64,000 nucleotides of DNA from Euryhalocaulis sp050486445 (GTDB lineage Bacteria > Pseudomonadota > Alphaproteobacteria > Caulobacterales > Maricaulaceae), in the NCBI GenBank assembly GCA_050486445.1, contig JBJHDH010000005.1:43035-107034 (forward strand), given 5' to 3'. How positions within the stretch are numbered: position 1 is the stretch's first letter; each line of letters opens with the position of its first letter. Shown one piece after another: positions 17,740 through 26,169 of this stretch. Below the pieces are notes generated by a model that was not told the origin of the DNA, ran no database searches, and saw only the letters and a list, made by a program, of their open reading frames with translations. The position numbers and the translations under genes were made by a program.

Positions 17740-18866
17740 TTCCTTTTAATCGTCCGCCCGTCCTCGGGAGCGAGCTCGACTATGTTCGCCAGGCGCTGGA
17801 GCATCGGCATTTGTCCGGCGACGGAGACTTCACGAAGCGCTGCCACGCGCTGCTGCAAGACCGGTTGGGCGTTGCAAAGGCGCTGCTGACCCACTCCTGC
17901 ACCGGCGCGCTGGAAATGGCCGCGATCCTTTGCGACCTGAAATCGGGCGACGAAGTGATCATGCCGTCCTACACGTTCGTCTCGACGGCGAACGCCGTCG
18001 TGCTGCGCGGAGCGATCCCGGTCTTCGTCGATGTCACGCCGGATACGATCAATATCGATCCGGAGAAAATCGAGGCCGCAATCACGCCACGAACCAGGGC
18101 GATCTTCGCTGTGCATTATGCCGGCGTGCCGGCAGAGATGGATGCGATCAACGCCATCGCCGAAAAACACGGGCTTCTGGTGGTTGAGGATGCGGCGCAG
18201 GCTCTGGGCTCAACCTATCGCGGCCGGCCGGCGGGTGCGCTCGGCCATATGGCGGCGTTTTCGTTTCACGAAACGAAGAACATCGTATCGGGCGAGGGCG
18301 GTGCGCTGGTGCTGAACGACCCGCGTTTAGTGGAGCGGGCGGAAATCATTCGCGAGAAGGGGACAAATCGCAGCCAGTTCTTTCGCGGCGAGGTCGATAA
18401 ATACACTTGGGTGGATATCGGCTCGTCTTACCTGCCGAGCGAAATCATCGCCGCCTTCCTTCTGGCGCAGTTGGAGCGTCTGGATCAGATCAACGCCAAC
18501 CGCTTGGCCACGTGGCGGCTATTCCATGACGCATTCGCCGATCTTGAGGCGAAGGGACGGGTGCGCAGGCCGAAGATTCCCTCACATGTTTCGCACAATG
18601 GCCATCTTTTTTATCTTCTGTTGAGGGATCTGGACGACCGGCAGGCCTTTCTGGCGGCGTTGAGGGAGGCGGGCGTTTATGCAGTGTTCCACTATGTGCC
18701 GCTGCACAGCGCGCCCGGCGGACGTAAATTCGGTCGCACATCCGGCGACCTGCCGGTTACGACCGACGTTGCTGATCAGCTGGTGAGGTTGCCGCTCTAC
18801 TATGACATGGGGGGCGACGGCGCCCGCGTGCTGGAAAGCGCGCTGGCCTGTCTGGAGAAGCGATGA
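17736..18866 (+). CDS. wecE: dTDP-4-amino-4,6-dideoxygalactose transaminase, WecE/RffA-like
   Basis: WecE transfers an amino group from glutamate to C4 of dTDP-4-keto-6-deoxyglucose, giving dTDP-Fuc4N. The 376-residue protein is full length and follows the WecE consensus closely. It starts MIPFNRPPVLGSELDY and has LLTHSCTGALEMAA, MPSYTFVSTANAVVLRGA, EDAAQALGSTY, REKGTNRSQFFRGEVDKYTW and FHYVPLHSAP. The PLP lysine is Lys181 in FSFHETKNI, the same position as I recall for E. coli WecE. RfbA and RfbB encoded upstream supply the substrate. It overlaps both neighbours by four bases. Confidence 0.93.
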   Translation: MIPFNRPPVLGSELDYVRQALEHRHLSGDGDFTKRCHALLQDRLGVAKALLTHSCTGALEMAAILCDLKSGDEVIMPSYTFVSTANAVVLRGAIPVFVDVTPDTINIDPEKIEAAITPRTRAIFAVHYAGVPAEMDAINAIAEKHGLLVVEDAAQALGSTYRGRPAGALGHMAAFSFHETKNIVSGEGGALVLNDPRLVERAEIIREKGTNRSQFFRGEVDKYTWVDIGSSYLPSEIIAAFLLAQLERLDQINANRLATWRLFHDAFADLEAKGRVRRPKIPSHVSHNGHLFYLLLRDLDDRQAFLAALREAGVYAVFHYVPLHSAPGGRKFGRTSGDLPVTTDVADQLVRLPLYYDMGGDGARVLESALACLEKR

Positions 18867-19852
18867 GTTCAGGGCGCAAAGGAACAGGCGGGGTCGTCAT
18901 GCCCTCGGCGCTCGCCGTGGTGGCACCGATCTATCGCGGTGAAGAATTCGTCGCGGAGCTGTGCAGCCGTCTTCACGCATCACTGTCGGAGATCACGCAA
19001 GACTATCGCATCATTCTGGTCGACGACGCCAGCCCCGATGATGCCTGGGCACGGATCCGCGAAGAAGCGGCGAAGGATTCCCGGGTGCTGGGCGTTCAGC
19101 TCAGCCGGAATTTCGGCCAGCAATATGCGATCACGGCGGGTCTGGATTTCGTCGATGCCGACTGGATCGTGGTCATGGACGGCGATCTGCAGGACCGGCC
19201 GGAGGATATCAGCCTGCTTTATCGCAAGGCGGTGGACGAAGATTTCGACGTAGTTATTGCCGAGCGGTCGGTGCGGCGCGACCCGTTTTTCCGGCGTTTG
19301 TCCTCAAACATCTATAATAGCATCCTGAGCAGTCTGTCCGGTCTGAAGCTCAGCGCGCGGTACGGCAATTTTCGGATCATGAACCGGCGTACGCACCAAG
19401 CTTTCGTCCAGGTGCGCGAGCATATGCGCGTCTATGTCGCGATCATGCAGTGGATCGGCTTCCGCGTTGGCTACCAGCCAACGCATCGCGACGCCCGTCC
19501 GTCCGGAAAGTCGTCCTATAATCTGCGTCGGCTGATTAGGCTCGCCGTCCAGGCCACCGTGGCCTATTCGGAACGACCGCTGCATGTTGGCGTCGTCATT
19601 GGCGCGGTAATTTCCACGCTGTCCTTCGTCGCCGGTTGTATCGCCGTTCTGGGGCGGCTGTTCTGGAACATGGACCCAAACGGCTGGGCCAGCCTGTTCA
19701 CGCTGGTCGCCTTCTTGGGCGGGTTGCAGATCCTGTTGCTCGGGATTGTCGGGCTTTATGTGGGCAAGACGTTCCAGGAGACGAAGAAGCGGCCACTATA
19801 TCTCGTCGCGGCCTGCACGGCCGATTCCGACGAGCGGGAGGGGAATTCCTGA
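18863..19852 (+). CDS. Polyprenyl-phosphate glycosyltransferase, GtrB/ArnC-like
   Basis: This 329-residue GT2 enzyme has the layout of GtrB, ArnC and bacterial DPM1-like transferases, which load a sugar from a nucleotide donor onto undecaprenyl phosphate. Motifs are LAVVAPIYRGEEFV, ILVDDASPDDAW, VVMDGDLQDRPEDI and YGNFRIMNR. Two C-terminal membrane segments (VVIGAVISTLSFVAGCIAVL and LFTLVAFLGGLQILLLGIVG) are followed by the family's cytoplasmic tail. In Gtr systems the lipid-linked sugar is flipped and added in the periplasm. A GtrA-like partner is encoded at 24062. The downstream fkbH-acp-GNAT genes suggest that its donor is an N-acylated dTDP-Fuc4N, which is inference. Confidence 0.9.
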   Translation: MSSGRKGTGGVVMPSALAVVAPIYRGEEFVAELCSRLHASLSEITQDYRIILVDDASPDDAWARIREEAAKDSRVLGVQLSRNFGQQYAITAGLDFVDADWIVVMDGDLQDRPEDISLLYRKAVDEDFDVVIAERSVRRDPFFRRLSSNIYNSILSSLSGLKLSARYGNFRIMNRRTHQAFVQVREHMRVYVAIMQWIGFRVGYQPTHRDARPSGKSSYNLRRLIRLAVQATVAYSERPLHVGVVIGAVISTLSFVAGCIAVLGRLFWNMDPNGWASLFTLVAFLGGLQILLLGIVGLYVGKTFQETKKRPLYLVAACTADSDEREGNS

Positions 19853-19858
19853 GCGGAC

Positions 19859-21586
19859 ATGGAAACCGCGTCTCTCAATATCGAACGCATACGCTGGCAG
19901 CAGGCTGTGCTTGCGCCGCAACTCGACCGGTCGCTGCTGATCGGCCTGACGGATCCCCCGTGGCCGTTGCAGGACGTGCGCCTACGCGTCCACCGCAATC
20001 ACGCGTTCGAATTTGTGCAGTCGCCCGCGACGGTGTTCCTGAACTATGCCGGGCTTCGCCCGCAATGGACGCTGTCGGACTATGACGACAGCCTGTCCTT
20101 CGCATCTGTCAGCAGGGACCGGCCGGTGGATGTGGAGATTCTGTGGCTGGATTTCGTACGCTACGGCCTGGCGGCGGATGAGCTGACGGCGTGGCTCGCT
20201 GACCGGCTGACGGCGCTGCGCGCCGAATCTGCCGCGCCGATCATCGTGACCGGCCCGCTGCCGTCCGACCCGATAGCCGCCGCCACCTTGGTGCCGATCA
20301 ATGCGATGCCGGGTGTCTATGTAGCTGATCCCGCTGCTGCATTCGACGCATTGGGTGCCGCTTTCCTGGATCCCGCGCGAGCGGAATTCCAGGGAACGCG
20401 TTTCAGCCGTGTCGCCCAACTGGAGCTGGCGCGCGAATTCGGGCTCAAATGGGTTCCCCCCGTTGTCGCTCCGCGCATCAAGGCAATCGCTATCGATCTC
20501 GATAACACGCTCTATCGTGGCGTCCTGGGCGAAGACGGGCCCAGCGGTATCGAAATTACGGCCGGCCACCGGCTCCTGCAGGAAACACTGGCTGATTTGG
20601 GAGCGCAGGGAGTGCTCCTTGCTTTCCTATCGAAGAATGAACAGCGTGACGTCGACCGGATGTTTGCAGAGCGCGGCGATTTCGTCCTGAAGCCGGACAA
20701 TATTGCCGGAATGCGCGTGAACTGGTCGGGCAAGGGAGAGAACATCGCCTCGTTGGCTGCGGAGTTTAACATCTCCCCGACCGCCTTCCTGCTTCTGGAC
20801 GACAATCCGGGTGAGCTGTGGGCGTGCGCCGAGGCGATACCGGGGCTTGCCATCCTGCATGCGAACGAGGATGCTGCGCTGACGGCGACCCATCTGTCCC
20901 GTTTTCCGGGGCTGTTCGCGTTTTCCACCGATTCCACCGACGCAATCCGGGCCGCTGATATCCGTGCGGCGCAACAACGCAGGCGGGTGCAGGCTGACGC
21001 ACCGCAGGACCCGGCGGCGTATCTTCGTGCGATGGGGACGCAAATCAGGCTTCGGGCTCGCCCGCGCGACCTGTATCAACGCCTTTGCGACATCCCGCGC
21101 AAGACGAACCAGTTCAATCTGGCGCTTCAGCGGCTGCGCGAGACGGATGTCGCGGCCTATATCGAGGCGCCGGATCGCTGCGTCGTCTCGTTTGATCTTG
21201 CCGACAGGATTTCGGACAGCGGCAATGTCGGTGCGGTGTATGTGCGGCGGGATGGCGAAACCCTTGTAGTGGACGAGCTTTGCGTCAGTTGTCGCGCCTT
21301 GGGCAGGTCGGTGGAGGATATTATGATCGCGGATGCGATCGCGTTCGCTGGCAAGCAAATCGGCGCGGCGTGCACACAACTGCGCTTCACGTATCGCAAT
21401 GGCCCCCGCAACCAGCCGGCGCTGGGGTGGCTGGCGAAGATCGCTGGCGGGTCGCTGGAAGGGGTCACGGAGGAGGGGGCGGAGGACGAATCGCTGCGCG
21501 AAATTATACTTCCGCTGTCCGTTCTGGAAAACGAGCAGCGTGACAAGTTAGCGGATGCAGTGACCATAACTCGTCTAGTGGGTTGA
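19859..21586 (+). CDS. FkbH-like HAD-IIIC family protein
   Basis: This 575-residue protein resembles FkbH. Its HAD catalytic motif I is IAIDLDNTLYRGVLGEDG, with the nucleophile aspartate near residue 213. LSKNEQRDV gives motif II, LLLDDNPGE motif IV, and the C-terminal half is GNAT-like (FNLALQRLRETDVAAYI, SDSGNVGAVYV). Studied FkbH homologues take 1,3-bisphosphoglycerate and load a glyceryl group onto an acyl carrier protein during methoxymalonyl-ACP synthesis. The acyl carrier protein gene begins eight bases downstream, which strongly suggests that FkbH charges it. The product chemistry here is inferred from the family, not proven. Confidence 0.87.
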   Translation: METASLNIERIRWQQAVLAPQLDRSLLIGLTDPPWPLQDVRLRVHRNHAFEFVQSPATVFLNYAGLRPQWTLSDYDDSLSFASVSRDRPVDVEILWLDFVRYGLAADELTAWLADRLTALRAESAAPIIVTGPLPSDPIAAATLVPINAMPGVYVADPAAAFDALGAAFLDPARAEFQGTRFSRVAQLELAREFGLKWVPPVVAPRIKAIAIDLDNTLYRGVLGEDGPSGIEITAGHRLLQETLADLGAQGVLLAFLSKNEQRDVDRMFAERGDFVLKPDNIAGMRVNWSGKGENIASLAAEFNISPTAFLLLDDNPGELWACAEAIPGLAILHANEDAALTATHLSRFPGLFAFSTDSTDAIRAADIRAAQQRRRVQADAPQDPAAYLRAMGTQIRLRARPRDLYQRLCDIPRKTNQFNLALQRLRETDVAAYIEAPDRCVVSFDLADRISDSGNVGAVYVRRDGETLVVDELCVSCRALGRSVEDIMIADAIAFAGKQIGAACTQLRFTYRNGPRNQPALGWLAKIAGGSLEGVTEEGAEDESLREIILPLSVLENEQRDKLADAVTITRLVG

Positions 21587-21593
21587 GATTCTT

Positions 21594-21854
21594 ATGACCG
21601 ATATCGATAATGTGGCGCGGGCGGAGGTCCGGGCCACAATTGCCAACATCATCCGGACCATGCTGAAGCGCGATATCGCTGACGATGAGAACGTGATCCG
21701 CGGCGACGAACCGAAATGGGATTCGCTGATGCACGTGGAAATGCTGTTCGTCATCGAAGACGGGTGTAATGTCGTCTTCTCGCCTGAGAGCAGCGAAAAG
21801 CTGGATTCTCTGGACGCCATCGTGGACGAGGTCGTTCGCCTCCAATCGGCCTGA
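21594..21854 (+). CDS. Dedicated acyl carrier protein
   Basis: This 86-residue four-helix acyl carrier protein has its phosphopantetheine attachment site at Ser44 in KWDSLMHVEM. The rest of the sequence (RAEVRATIANIIRTML, LDSLDAIVDEVVRL) fits the fold. It lies between the FkbH-like gene and a VOC-fold gene with gaps of only 7 and 2 bases, so it is a pathway-specific carrier and not the fatty-acid AcpP. A 4'-phosphopantetheinyl transferase encoded elsewhere would be needed to activate it. Confidence 0.9.
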   Translation: MTDIDNVARAEVRATIANIIRTMLKRDIADDENVIRGDEPKWDSLMHVEMLFVIEDGCNVVFSPESSEKLDSLDAIVDEVVRLQSA

Positions 21855-21856
21855 TC

Positions 21857-22288
21857 ATGCAGCCTCTTGCCCTCCACGATTGGCGTTTCCATCATCTGGG
21901 CGTCGCCACACGCAGCATCAGCCGCGAAGCCCGGGGGTGGACGTCCCTCGGATACGTCCAGGAGGGCGAGGTTTTCGAGGATCCGATCCAGGGCGTGCGC
22001 GGGATGTTCCTGGTCGGCGCCGGACCGCGCCTGGAGCTTCTGGAGGCTCTGCCGGATCGCGATGTTCTGTCCGGCTGGCTGGATCGCGGCCAGAAAATCT
22101 ATCACCAGGCGTTCGAGGTCGACACGTTCGACGCCGACGTCGAGGCGTTGTGTGGTCAGGGCGCGAAGATCACCGCGCCGCCTGCGCCGGCGGTGGCGTT
22201 TTCCGGCCGCCGGATCTGTTTCCTGATGACACCGATGCTGCATCTGATCGAGTTGATCGAGGCTCCGGGGGGGGCTGCCGATGAGTGA
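21857..22288 (+). CDS. VOC-fold protein, methylmalonyl-CoA-epimerase-like
   Basis: This 143-residue protein has the vicinal oxygen chelate fold. Likely metal ligands are present: histidine in WRFHHLGVATR, histidine in KIYHQAFEVD and glutamate in LHLIELIEA, placed as in methylmalonyl-CoA epimerase and glyoxalase relatives. Such enzymes use a divalent metal to handle an enolate next to a carbonyl. Between an acyl carrier protein and an acyltransferase it could epimerise or otherwise modify the carrier-bound acyl group; that role is inference. It overlaps the next gene by eight bases. Confidence 0.82.
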   Translation: MQPLALHDWRFHHLGVATRSISREARGWTSLGYVQEGEVFEDPIQGVRGMFLVGAGPRLELLEALPDRDVLSGWLDRGQKIYHQAFEVDTFDADVEALCGQGAKITAPPAPAVAFSGRRICFLMTPMLHLIELIEAPGGAADE

Positions 22289-23096
22289 GGCTCCGGCTGG
22301 AGACGCATATCTGGAAGAGCCGTTGCCCGTCCGGTTGCGGATGACGCCGTGGAACGACCGGATTCTGGGCGGAAAGACCGCCCATGCCAGCCTTGATGTG
22401 GACGCCTATGAAGCCGACCTGTCGCGGCGCGCGCCTTGGCTGGCGGACGCGCTGGCCGACGATGACTTCGTCTACGTGTCGGCCTCTGCGGACGCTGGCG
22501 ACATCCGAGGAAAGGCCGCCCTTTCCCATCTCGGCTTCGACTTTGTCTATCAGACGACGGAATGCGTATTGCGTCTGTTTCCCGACATGCGGCTCGCTTC
22601 CGAAATTGCTGGATTCATTCCTGTTGACCCGTCGACCGTCTCCGCAGAGGAGGTGGCGGACGTTTGCATGGCTACGCTCAAGCACGGCCGCTTCTGCGAG
22701 GACTGGCTGACGCATGCGCAGGCGGGACCGCGCAACGCGCAATTCATCCGCGACCTTCACAAGCGGGAGGATGTGCGCCGCTTTTTCACGCGTTCTCCCG
22801 ATGGCCAGCTGAACGGCTACGCCTATGTGCCGATCGAGCGTGGGCTGGCCAATCTTCTGCTGATGGGGATCTCAGCCGCCGCGGCGCCGGCCGGCGGCGG
22901 CGGCGCCTTCTGGGAGCTTGCGCTGGCCGACCTGCGGGATAGCGGCGCCGCGCGGCGTGTCTGGACCCGCGTGCCGTCGGCCAATCTCGGCGTGCTGAAC
23001 ATCTATGCGAAGCTGGGATTCAGCTTCATGCGTGCGTCCTACGACTACCGCATGTTTCCGCAGTGCGTCGCCTCGCGCGCATCGGGCGTCTACTAG
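22281..23096 (+). CDS. GNAT acyltransferase, WecD-like
   Basis: This 271-residue protein resembles WecD, the acetyltransferase acting on dTDP-Fuc4N. It has the N-terminal MTPWNDRILGG segment, a repeated LGFDFVYQ region, LKHGRFCEDW, and a GNAT core ending in NLGVLNIYAKLGFSFMRAS, where asparagine and tyrosine contact the acyl donor in the family. Because wecE is in the same operon, dTDP-Fuc4N is a plausible acceptor. The adjacent acyl carrier protein suggests that the donor may be acyl-ACP rather than acetyl-CoA. Its 3' end overlaps the convergent methyltransferase gene by four bases. Confidence 0.82.
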   Translation: MSEAPAGDAYLEEPLPVRLRMTPWNDRILGGKTAHASLDVDAYEADLSRRAPWLADALADDDFVYVSASADAGDIRGKAALSHLGFDFVYQTTECVLRLFPDMRLASEIAGFIPVDPSTVSAEEVADVCMATLKHGRFCEDWLTHAQAGPRNAQFIRDLHKREDVRRFFTRSPDGQLNGYAYVPIERGLANLLLMGISAAAAPAGGGGAFWELALADLRDSGAARRVWTRVPSANLGVLNIYAKLGFSFMRASYDYRMFPQCVASRASGVY

Positions 23097-24016
23097 CGTC
23101 GCCCTAGTCTCCAATAGACCTGCCAGCCGCCATAGAAGGGCCACAGAGCCGGCGCGCCGGTGGTCGCGAGAAGGCGCGCCGGCGCCTTCAATGCATGAGC
23201 GGCGATCGTTCGGGGGGCGTGGCTAGATAGCACGGTTTCCACGATGGAAGGCTCGGAGCGCAGCACCTCCACCTCCACGCCGGCATGCGCTGCCAGCCAG
23301 TTCCAGAACGCGGCGCCCATATCATGCACATGCGCCGGAAACGTCATGTCGATCGGCGCGCGCCGGCAGAATGGACTCATGAAGGGGGTGCGCGCATAGA
23401 ACAGAGCGCCCGGCGCTGCATGCTTCATAAGGTCTGCGAATACCGGCCGGAAGTCTGGCACATGCTCAAGGATGGCGCTGGCCACCACGATATCGAAGGC
23501 CCCTTCCGCGGCGGCCAGATTTGGCTCGATGGACAACGTGATGCGGTCAGAAAGAGGCCGGGGGTCCGTTTTCTGGTTATAATCGACCACGACCACGTCG
23601 ACAGATTCCGCAGTGTGGTTCGAAATCAGCCGGTCGGCCGTTAGCCGGGTGATCGTCCCGTCGCCGCCGCCATAATCGAGGATTCGGAGCTTGTCCTGCC
23701 TGGGACCCGGCCAACGGTCGGCGATCTGCCAGCCTAGCCGTTCAGGCTTCGGCGTTGTGACCAGTTCGATCTCTACCCGGTCGTAATAATGTGCATAATA
23801 ATGGGCTAGGGCGTCGGGCGTCGGCATCCGCGATGCGGATAGTCCGCAGCATCGCGGACAGGCCAAGAACGCCACCGGCGGCGCGTCCTGAACGCGTACC
23901 ACTACTCTCCGCTCCCCCTCGAAATCGCACAGTGGACACGCGGACAGCACCGGGCCCAGTTCGTCGTTCGTAAGAATCTTTCCGGCATGGAACGCAGTGG
24001 CGCTCAGACGAGCCAT
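23093..24016 (-). CDS. Methyltransferase with N-terminal zinc-ribbon-like cysteines
   Basis: This 307-residue protein begins with a putative zinc-binding element (CPLC near residue 27, then CPRCCGLSAS) and continues into a class I methyltransferase domain. Motif I is LRILDYGGGDGTITRL, a following acidic region is VDVVVVDYNQ, and IVVASAILEHVPDF is strand 4. This pairing is seen in sugar C- or O-methyltransferases of deoxysugar pathways. No substrate can be named. It is the last gene of a minus-strand group and converges with the GNAT gene. Confidence 0.83.
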   Translation of the reverse strand: MARLSATAFHAGKILTNDELGPVLSACPLCDFEGERRVVVRVQDAPPVAFLACPRCCGLSASRMPTPDALAHYYAHYYDRVEIELVTTPKPERLGWQIADRWPGPRQDKLRILDYGGGDGTITRLTADRLISNHTAESVDVVVVDYNQKTDPRPLSDRITLSIEPNLAAAEGAFDIVVASAILEHVPDFRPVFADLMKHAAPGALFYARTPFMSPFCRRAPIDMTFPAHVHDMGAAFWNWLAAHAGVEVEVLRSEPSIVETVLSSHAPRTIAAHALKAPARLLATTGAPALWPFYGGWQVYWRLGRR

Positions 24017-24061
24017 TGTCTCTCTCCAACTCCGCAGGCCCGGAAGGCTTCCACCTGTCCG

Positions 24062-24481
24062 TCATTCCGCCATCCGGGACTGCTTGGGAAACACCCAATA
24101 ATTGAGCCCGATAAAAAGCCCCGCCGCCGTGGGAACCAACGACAGCAGCACGGCCAGCGCGTCCGGCAAACCCAGCCACTCCAGCGCCCGCGCGCACAGC
24201 ATCGAGCTAAAATAGGCGCAGAGATAGACGATGACATAGCGCGAAACCTGCCGTCCCTGGGGCCGCCGTGCGGCGAACACCCAGTTTTTGCTGATCAGGA
24301 ACGAAATGGCGACGGCAACCGGAAAGTTGACAGCGATCGTCTGCCACGGCTGGAAGCCGAAACGCAGCTCCACCAACGCCACCGCCACAAACGTCCCGTT
24401 CAGGATGACGCTGGCGGCGCACAGGCGGACAAAGGCGCGCAATGCATCACCACGCAGCACCGATTGGGCCACGTCCCTCAT
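24062..24481 (-). CDS. GtrA family membrane protein (putative lipid-linked sugar flippase)
   Basis: This 139-residue protein has four hydrophobic segments, as in the GtrA/DPMS family. The C-terminal motif LNYWVFPKQ and the mid-protein ISFLISKNWVFAAR are typical of this family. GtrA proteins are thought to flip undecaprenyl-phosphate-linked single sugars made by GtrB. The likely partner GtrB is encoded at 18863 on the other strand. It starts nine bases after the upstream methyltransferase stop, so it is probably cotranscribed with that gene. Confidence 0.88.
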   Translation of the reverse strand: MRDVAQSVLRGDALRAFVRLCAASVILNGTFVAVALVELRFGFQPWQTIAVNFPVAVAISFLISKNWVFAARRPQGRQVSRYVIVYLCAYFSSMLCARALEWLGLPDALAVLLSLVPTAAGLFIGLNYWVFPKQSRMAE

Positions 24482-24490
24482 CAGGCTCGT

Positions 24491-25144
24491 CTACGCCCCC
24501 CCGCCGTTTTGCTGCCTGTCCCCGGCATCGCACGTCATCTCCATGATCCACAGCGTATACGGGACCCACAGACGGTGGACTACATCGCCGCGCACGCTTT
24601 CGAAGGACTGTTCCGCCAGTGCCTCATATTCGTGCGGCCAGCGCACGTTCTGGCCGCGATCCCGGTCGAGCAGGAACCGCGCCGCCGGATTCTGCTTCTC
24701 CACATAACAGCCATCCAACGTCAGAACCCGGCCGCCTGGTTTTACGCCGCTTTTCGCCAGTTCCAGAAGTTCGATTGCTTCCGCGTCGTCCATATGATGC
24801 AGCACGCCAATCGATATCGCCAGATCGAATGGTGCATGCTTCGCCATCTCGTCTGCGGTCATCAAGCCGCAGTGGAATTGAGCGCGGTCGCCGAACCGGT
24901 CTCTTGCCCGTTCTATGTAGGCCGGGCTGATGTCGTATCCGACATAGGTGACGCCGTTCGGCAGGAATTCCAGGATATCAGCTGGCCCGCAGCCGATATC
25001 GAGAATTCGCATCCCTTTCGAGGGATGGATATATCGCTCGACGAAAATCTGACGCTCTTTCTTCGCTCCCAGCAGGATCTGCAGCAGGCTGTAAATCTTT
25101 GGCGAGGACAAGATCGCCCGCATGCCCGTTGTGATCTGGCTCAT
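24491..25144 (-). CDS. Class I SAM-dependent methyltransferase
   Basis: The 217-residue protein shows methyltransferase motif I (RILDIGCGPADILEFL), the acidic turn VGYDISPAYIERA, and LAISIGVLHHMDDAEA with the adjacent GGRVLTLDG. It is a compact Methyltransf_11/25 enzyme. The final residues are glycine-rich. The acceptor is unknown, but the gene sits directly upstream of gtrA in a glycan locus, so a sugar or a lipid-linked intermediate is the likely target. A 78-bp gap with no recognisable feature separates it from the next gene upstream. Confidence 0.85.
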   Translation of the reverse strand: MSQITTGMRAILSSPKIYSLLQILLGAKKERQIFVERYIHPSKGMRILDIGCGPADILEFLPNGVTYVGYDISPAYIERARDRFGDRAQFHCGLMTADEMAKHAPFDLAISIGVLHHMDDAEAIELLELAKSGVKPGGRVLTLDGCYVEKQNPAARFLLDRDRGQNVRWPHEYEALAEQSFESVRGDVVHRLWVPYTLWIMEMTCDAGDRQQNGGGA

Positions 25145-25222
25145 CAGGATTCTCTCATGGCGAGACCGCCGGCCGGTGTCGGACGGGCGGACGCCTGTTC
25201 CAGTTCGGCCGGGGCTGCGTCG

Positions 25223-26062
25223 TCACGACGGCTTCCTGCAGGCGACGATACAACTTGCTCCAGCCCGTACTGGCCTGCCACCCTCGATCTGGCGGAGTTC
25301 CCGTTCGAAGGAGCGGCGTATGACGTTGCCGATGAAGGCCTCCGGCAGCTTGTGCGCGCCGTCCGTGCGTTCGGCGCTGGGCATTCCGTACAGGCCGAGT
25401 CTGTGGGGAAGGGACCGTAACAGGAAAATGGGCAGCATCAGCGCAAAGAAGAAATAACTGGCGAACAGAATCTCGAATCCCGCCGCCTCCACGCGGTGCT
25501 CTAATTGTTTCAGCGTGTAGCGGCGAAAATGCTCCGCCGCCACATCCTCCGCCGACCACAACGCCTGGTGTGCGGGAACGGTGACGTACAGCATGCCGCC
25601 GGGTTGCAGTCCGCGAAACAGTTCCGCCAAGGCTGCACGGTCGTCCTCAATATGCTCCAGCACATCGAACAGCCCGGCCGCTGGCATGCTATCCGTTGGC
25701 ACGGTCAGGTCCTGGAAGGCCGCCTGGATTACCGGAAGGCCTCGGTTGGCGGCAGTGCGGGCGCCGGTTTCCCCCGGCTCAATTACCGCAGTGGCGAATC
25801 CCAATTCAGTCAAGCCAAGGCTGACGAATCCATTGCCGCCTCCCACATCCAAAATCAGACCAGGCGGTGGATGATTCGCGACGATAGCGCCGATAATCGC
25901 GTTCCTGTGGCCAAACCAGTAGGAGGACGCCTCGATCTCTGCCAGTACGGCGTGAGCGCCCTCCGGATAAGCGACACGCTTTCCGATATCTGCAGCCCAG
26001 CGCCGATTGTCGATCCGCGCCAGCTCCGGCACGCGCCTGCACCACTGGGTGATTGAATCCAT
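25223..26062 (-). CDS. Methyltransferase with a C-terminal hydrophobic segment
   Basis: This 279-residue protein carries motif I as LILDVGGGNGFVSLGL, an acidic residue in AVIEPGETG, and GLFDVLEHIEDDRAAL plus GGMLYVTVPAH. This is the Methyltransf_23 type that includes many O-antigen and capsule methyltransferases. A hydrophobic stretch near residue 205 (FFFALMLPIFLLRSL) may anchor it to the membrane. It is the first gene of the minus-strand group and is divergent from the membrane protein gene at 26170, with about 107 bp between them for two promoters. Confidence 0.85.
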   Translation of the reverse strand: MDSITQWCRRVPELARIDNRRWAADIGKRVAYPEGAHAVLAEIEASSYWFGHRNAIIGAIVANHPPPGLILDVGGGNGFVSLGLTELGFATAVIEPGETGARTAANRGLPVIQAAFQDLTVPTDSMPAAGLFDVLEHIEDDRAALAELFRGLQPGGMLYVTVPAHQALWSAEDVAAEHFRRYTLKQLEHRVEAAGFEILFASYFFFALMLPIFLLRSLPHRLGLYGMPSAERTDGAHKLPEAFIGNVIRRSFERELRQIEGGRPVRAGASCIVACRKPS

Positions 26063-26169
26063 ACGGTCTCTATGAATGGCTCGACAACGCCGATCAAGGG
26101 CCGCTCCAACTTGTAGCGCGTGCGGGTGGCTGATATCTGCTGAATTGAAGCGTATGGGGGATATTGAAC

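Noticed and set aside
24603..25420. Plus-strand open frame running through the methyltransferase genes at 24491 and 25223
   Set aside because: It is a shadow of the minus-strand methyltransferases, whose SAM motifs are unambiguous.
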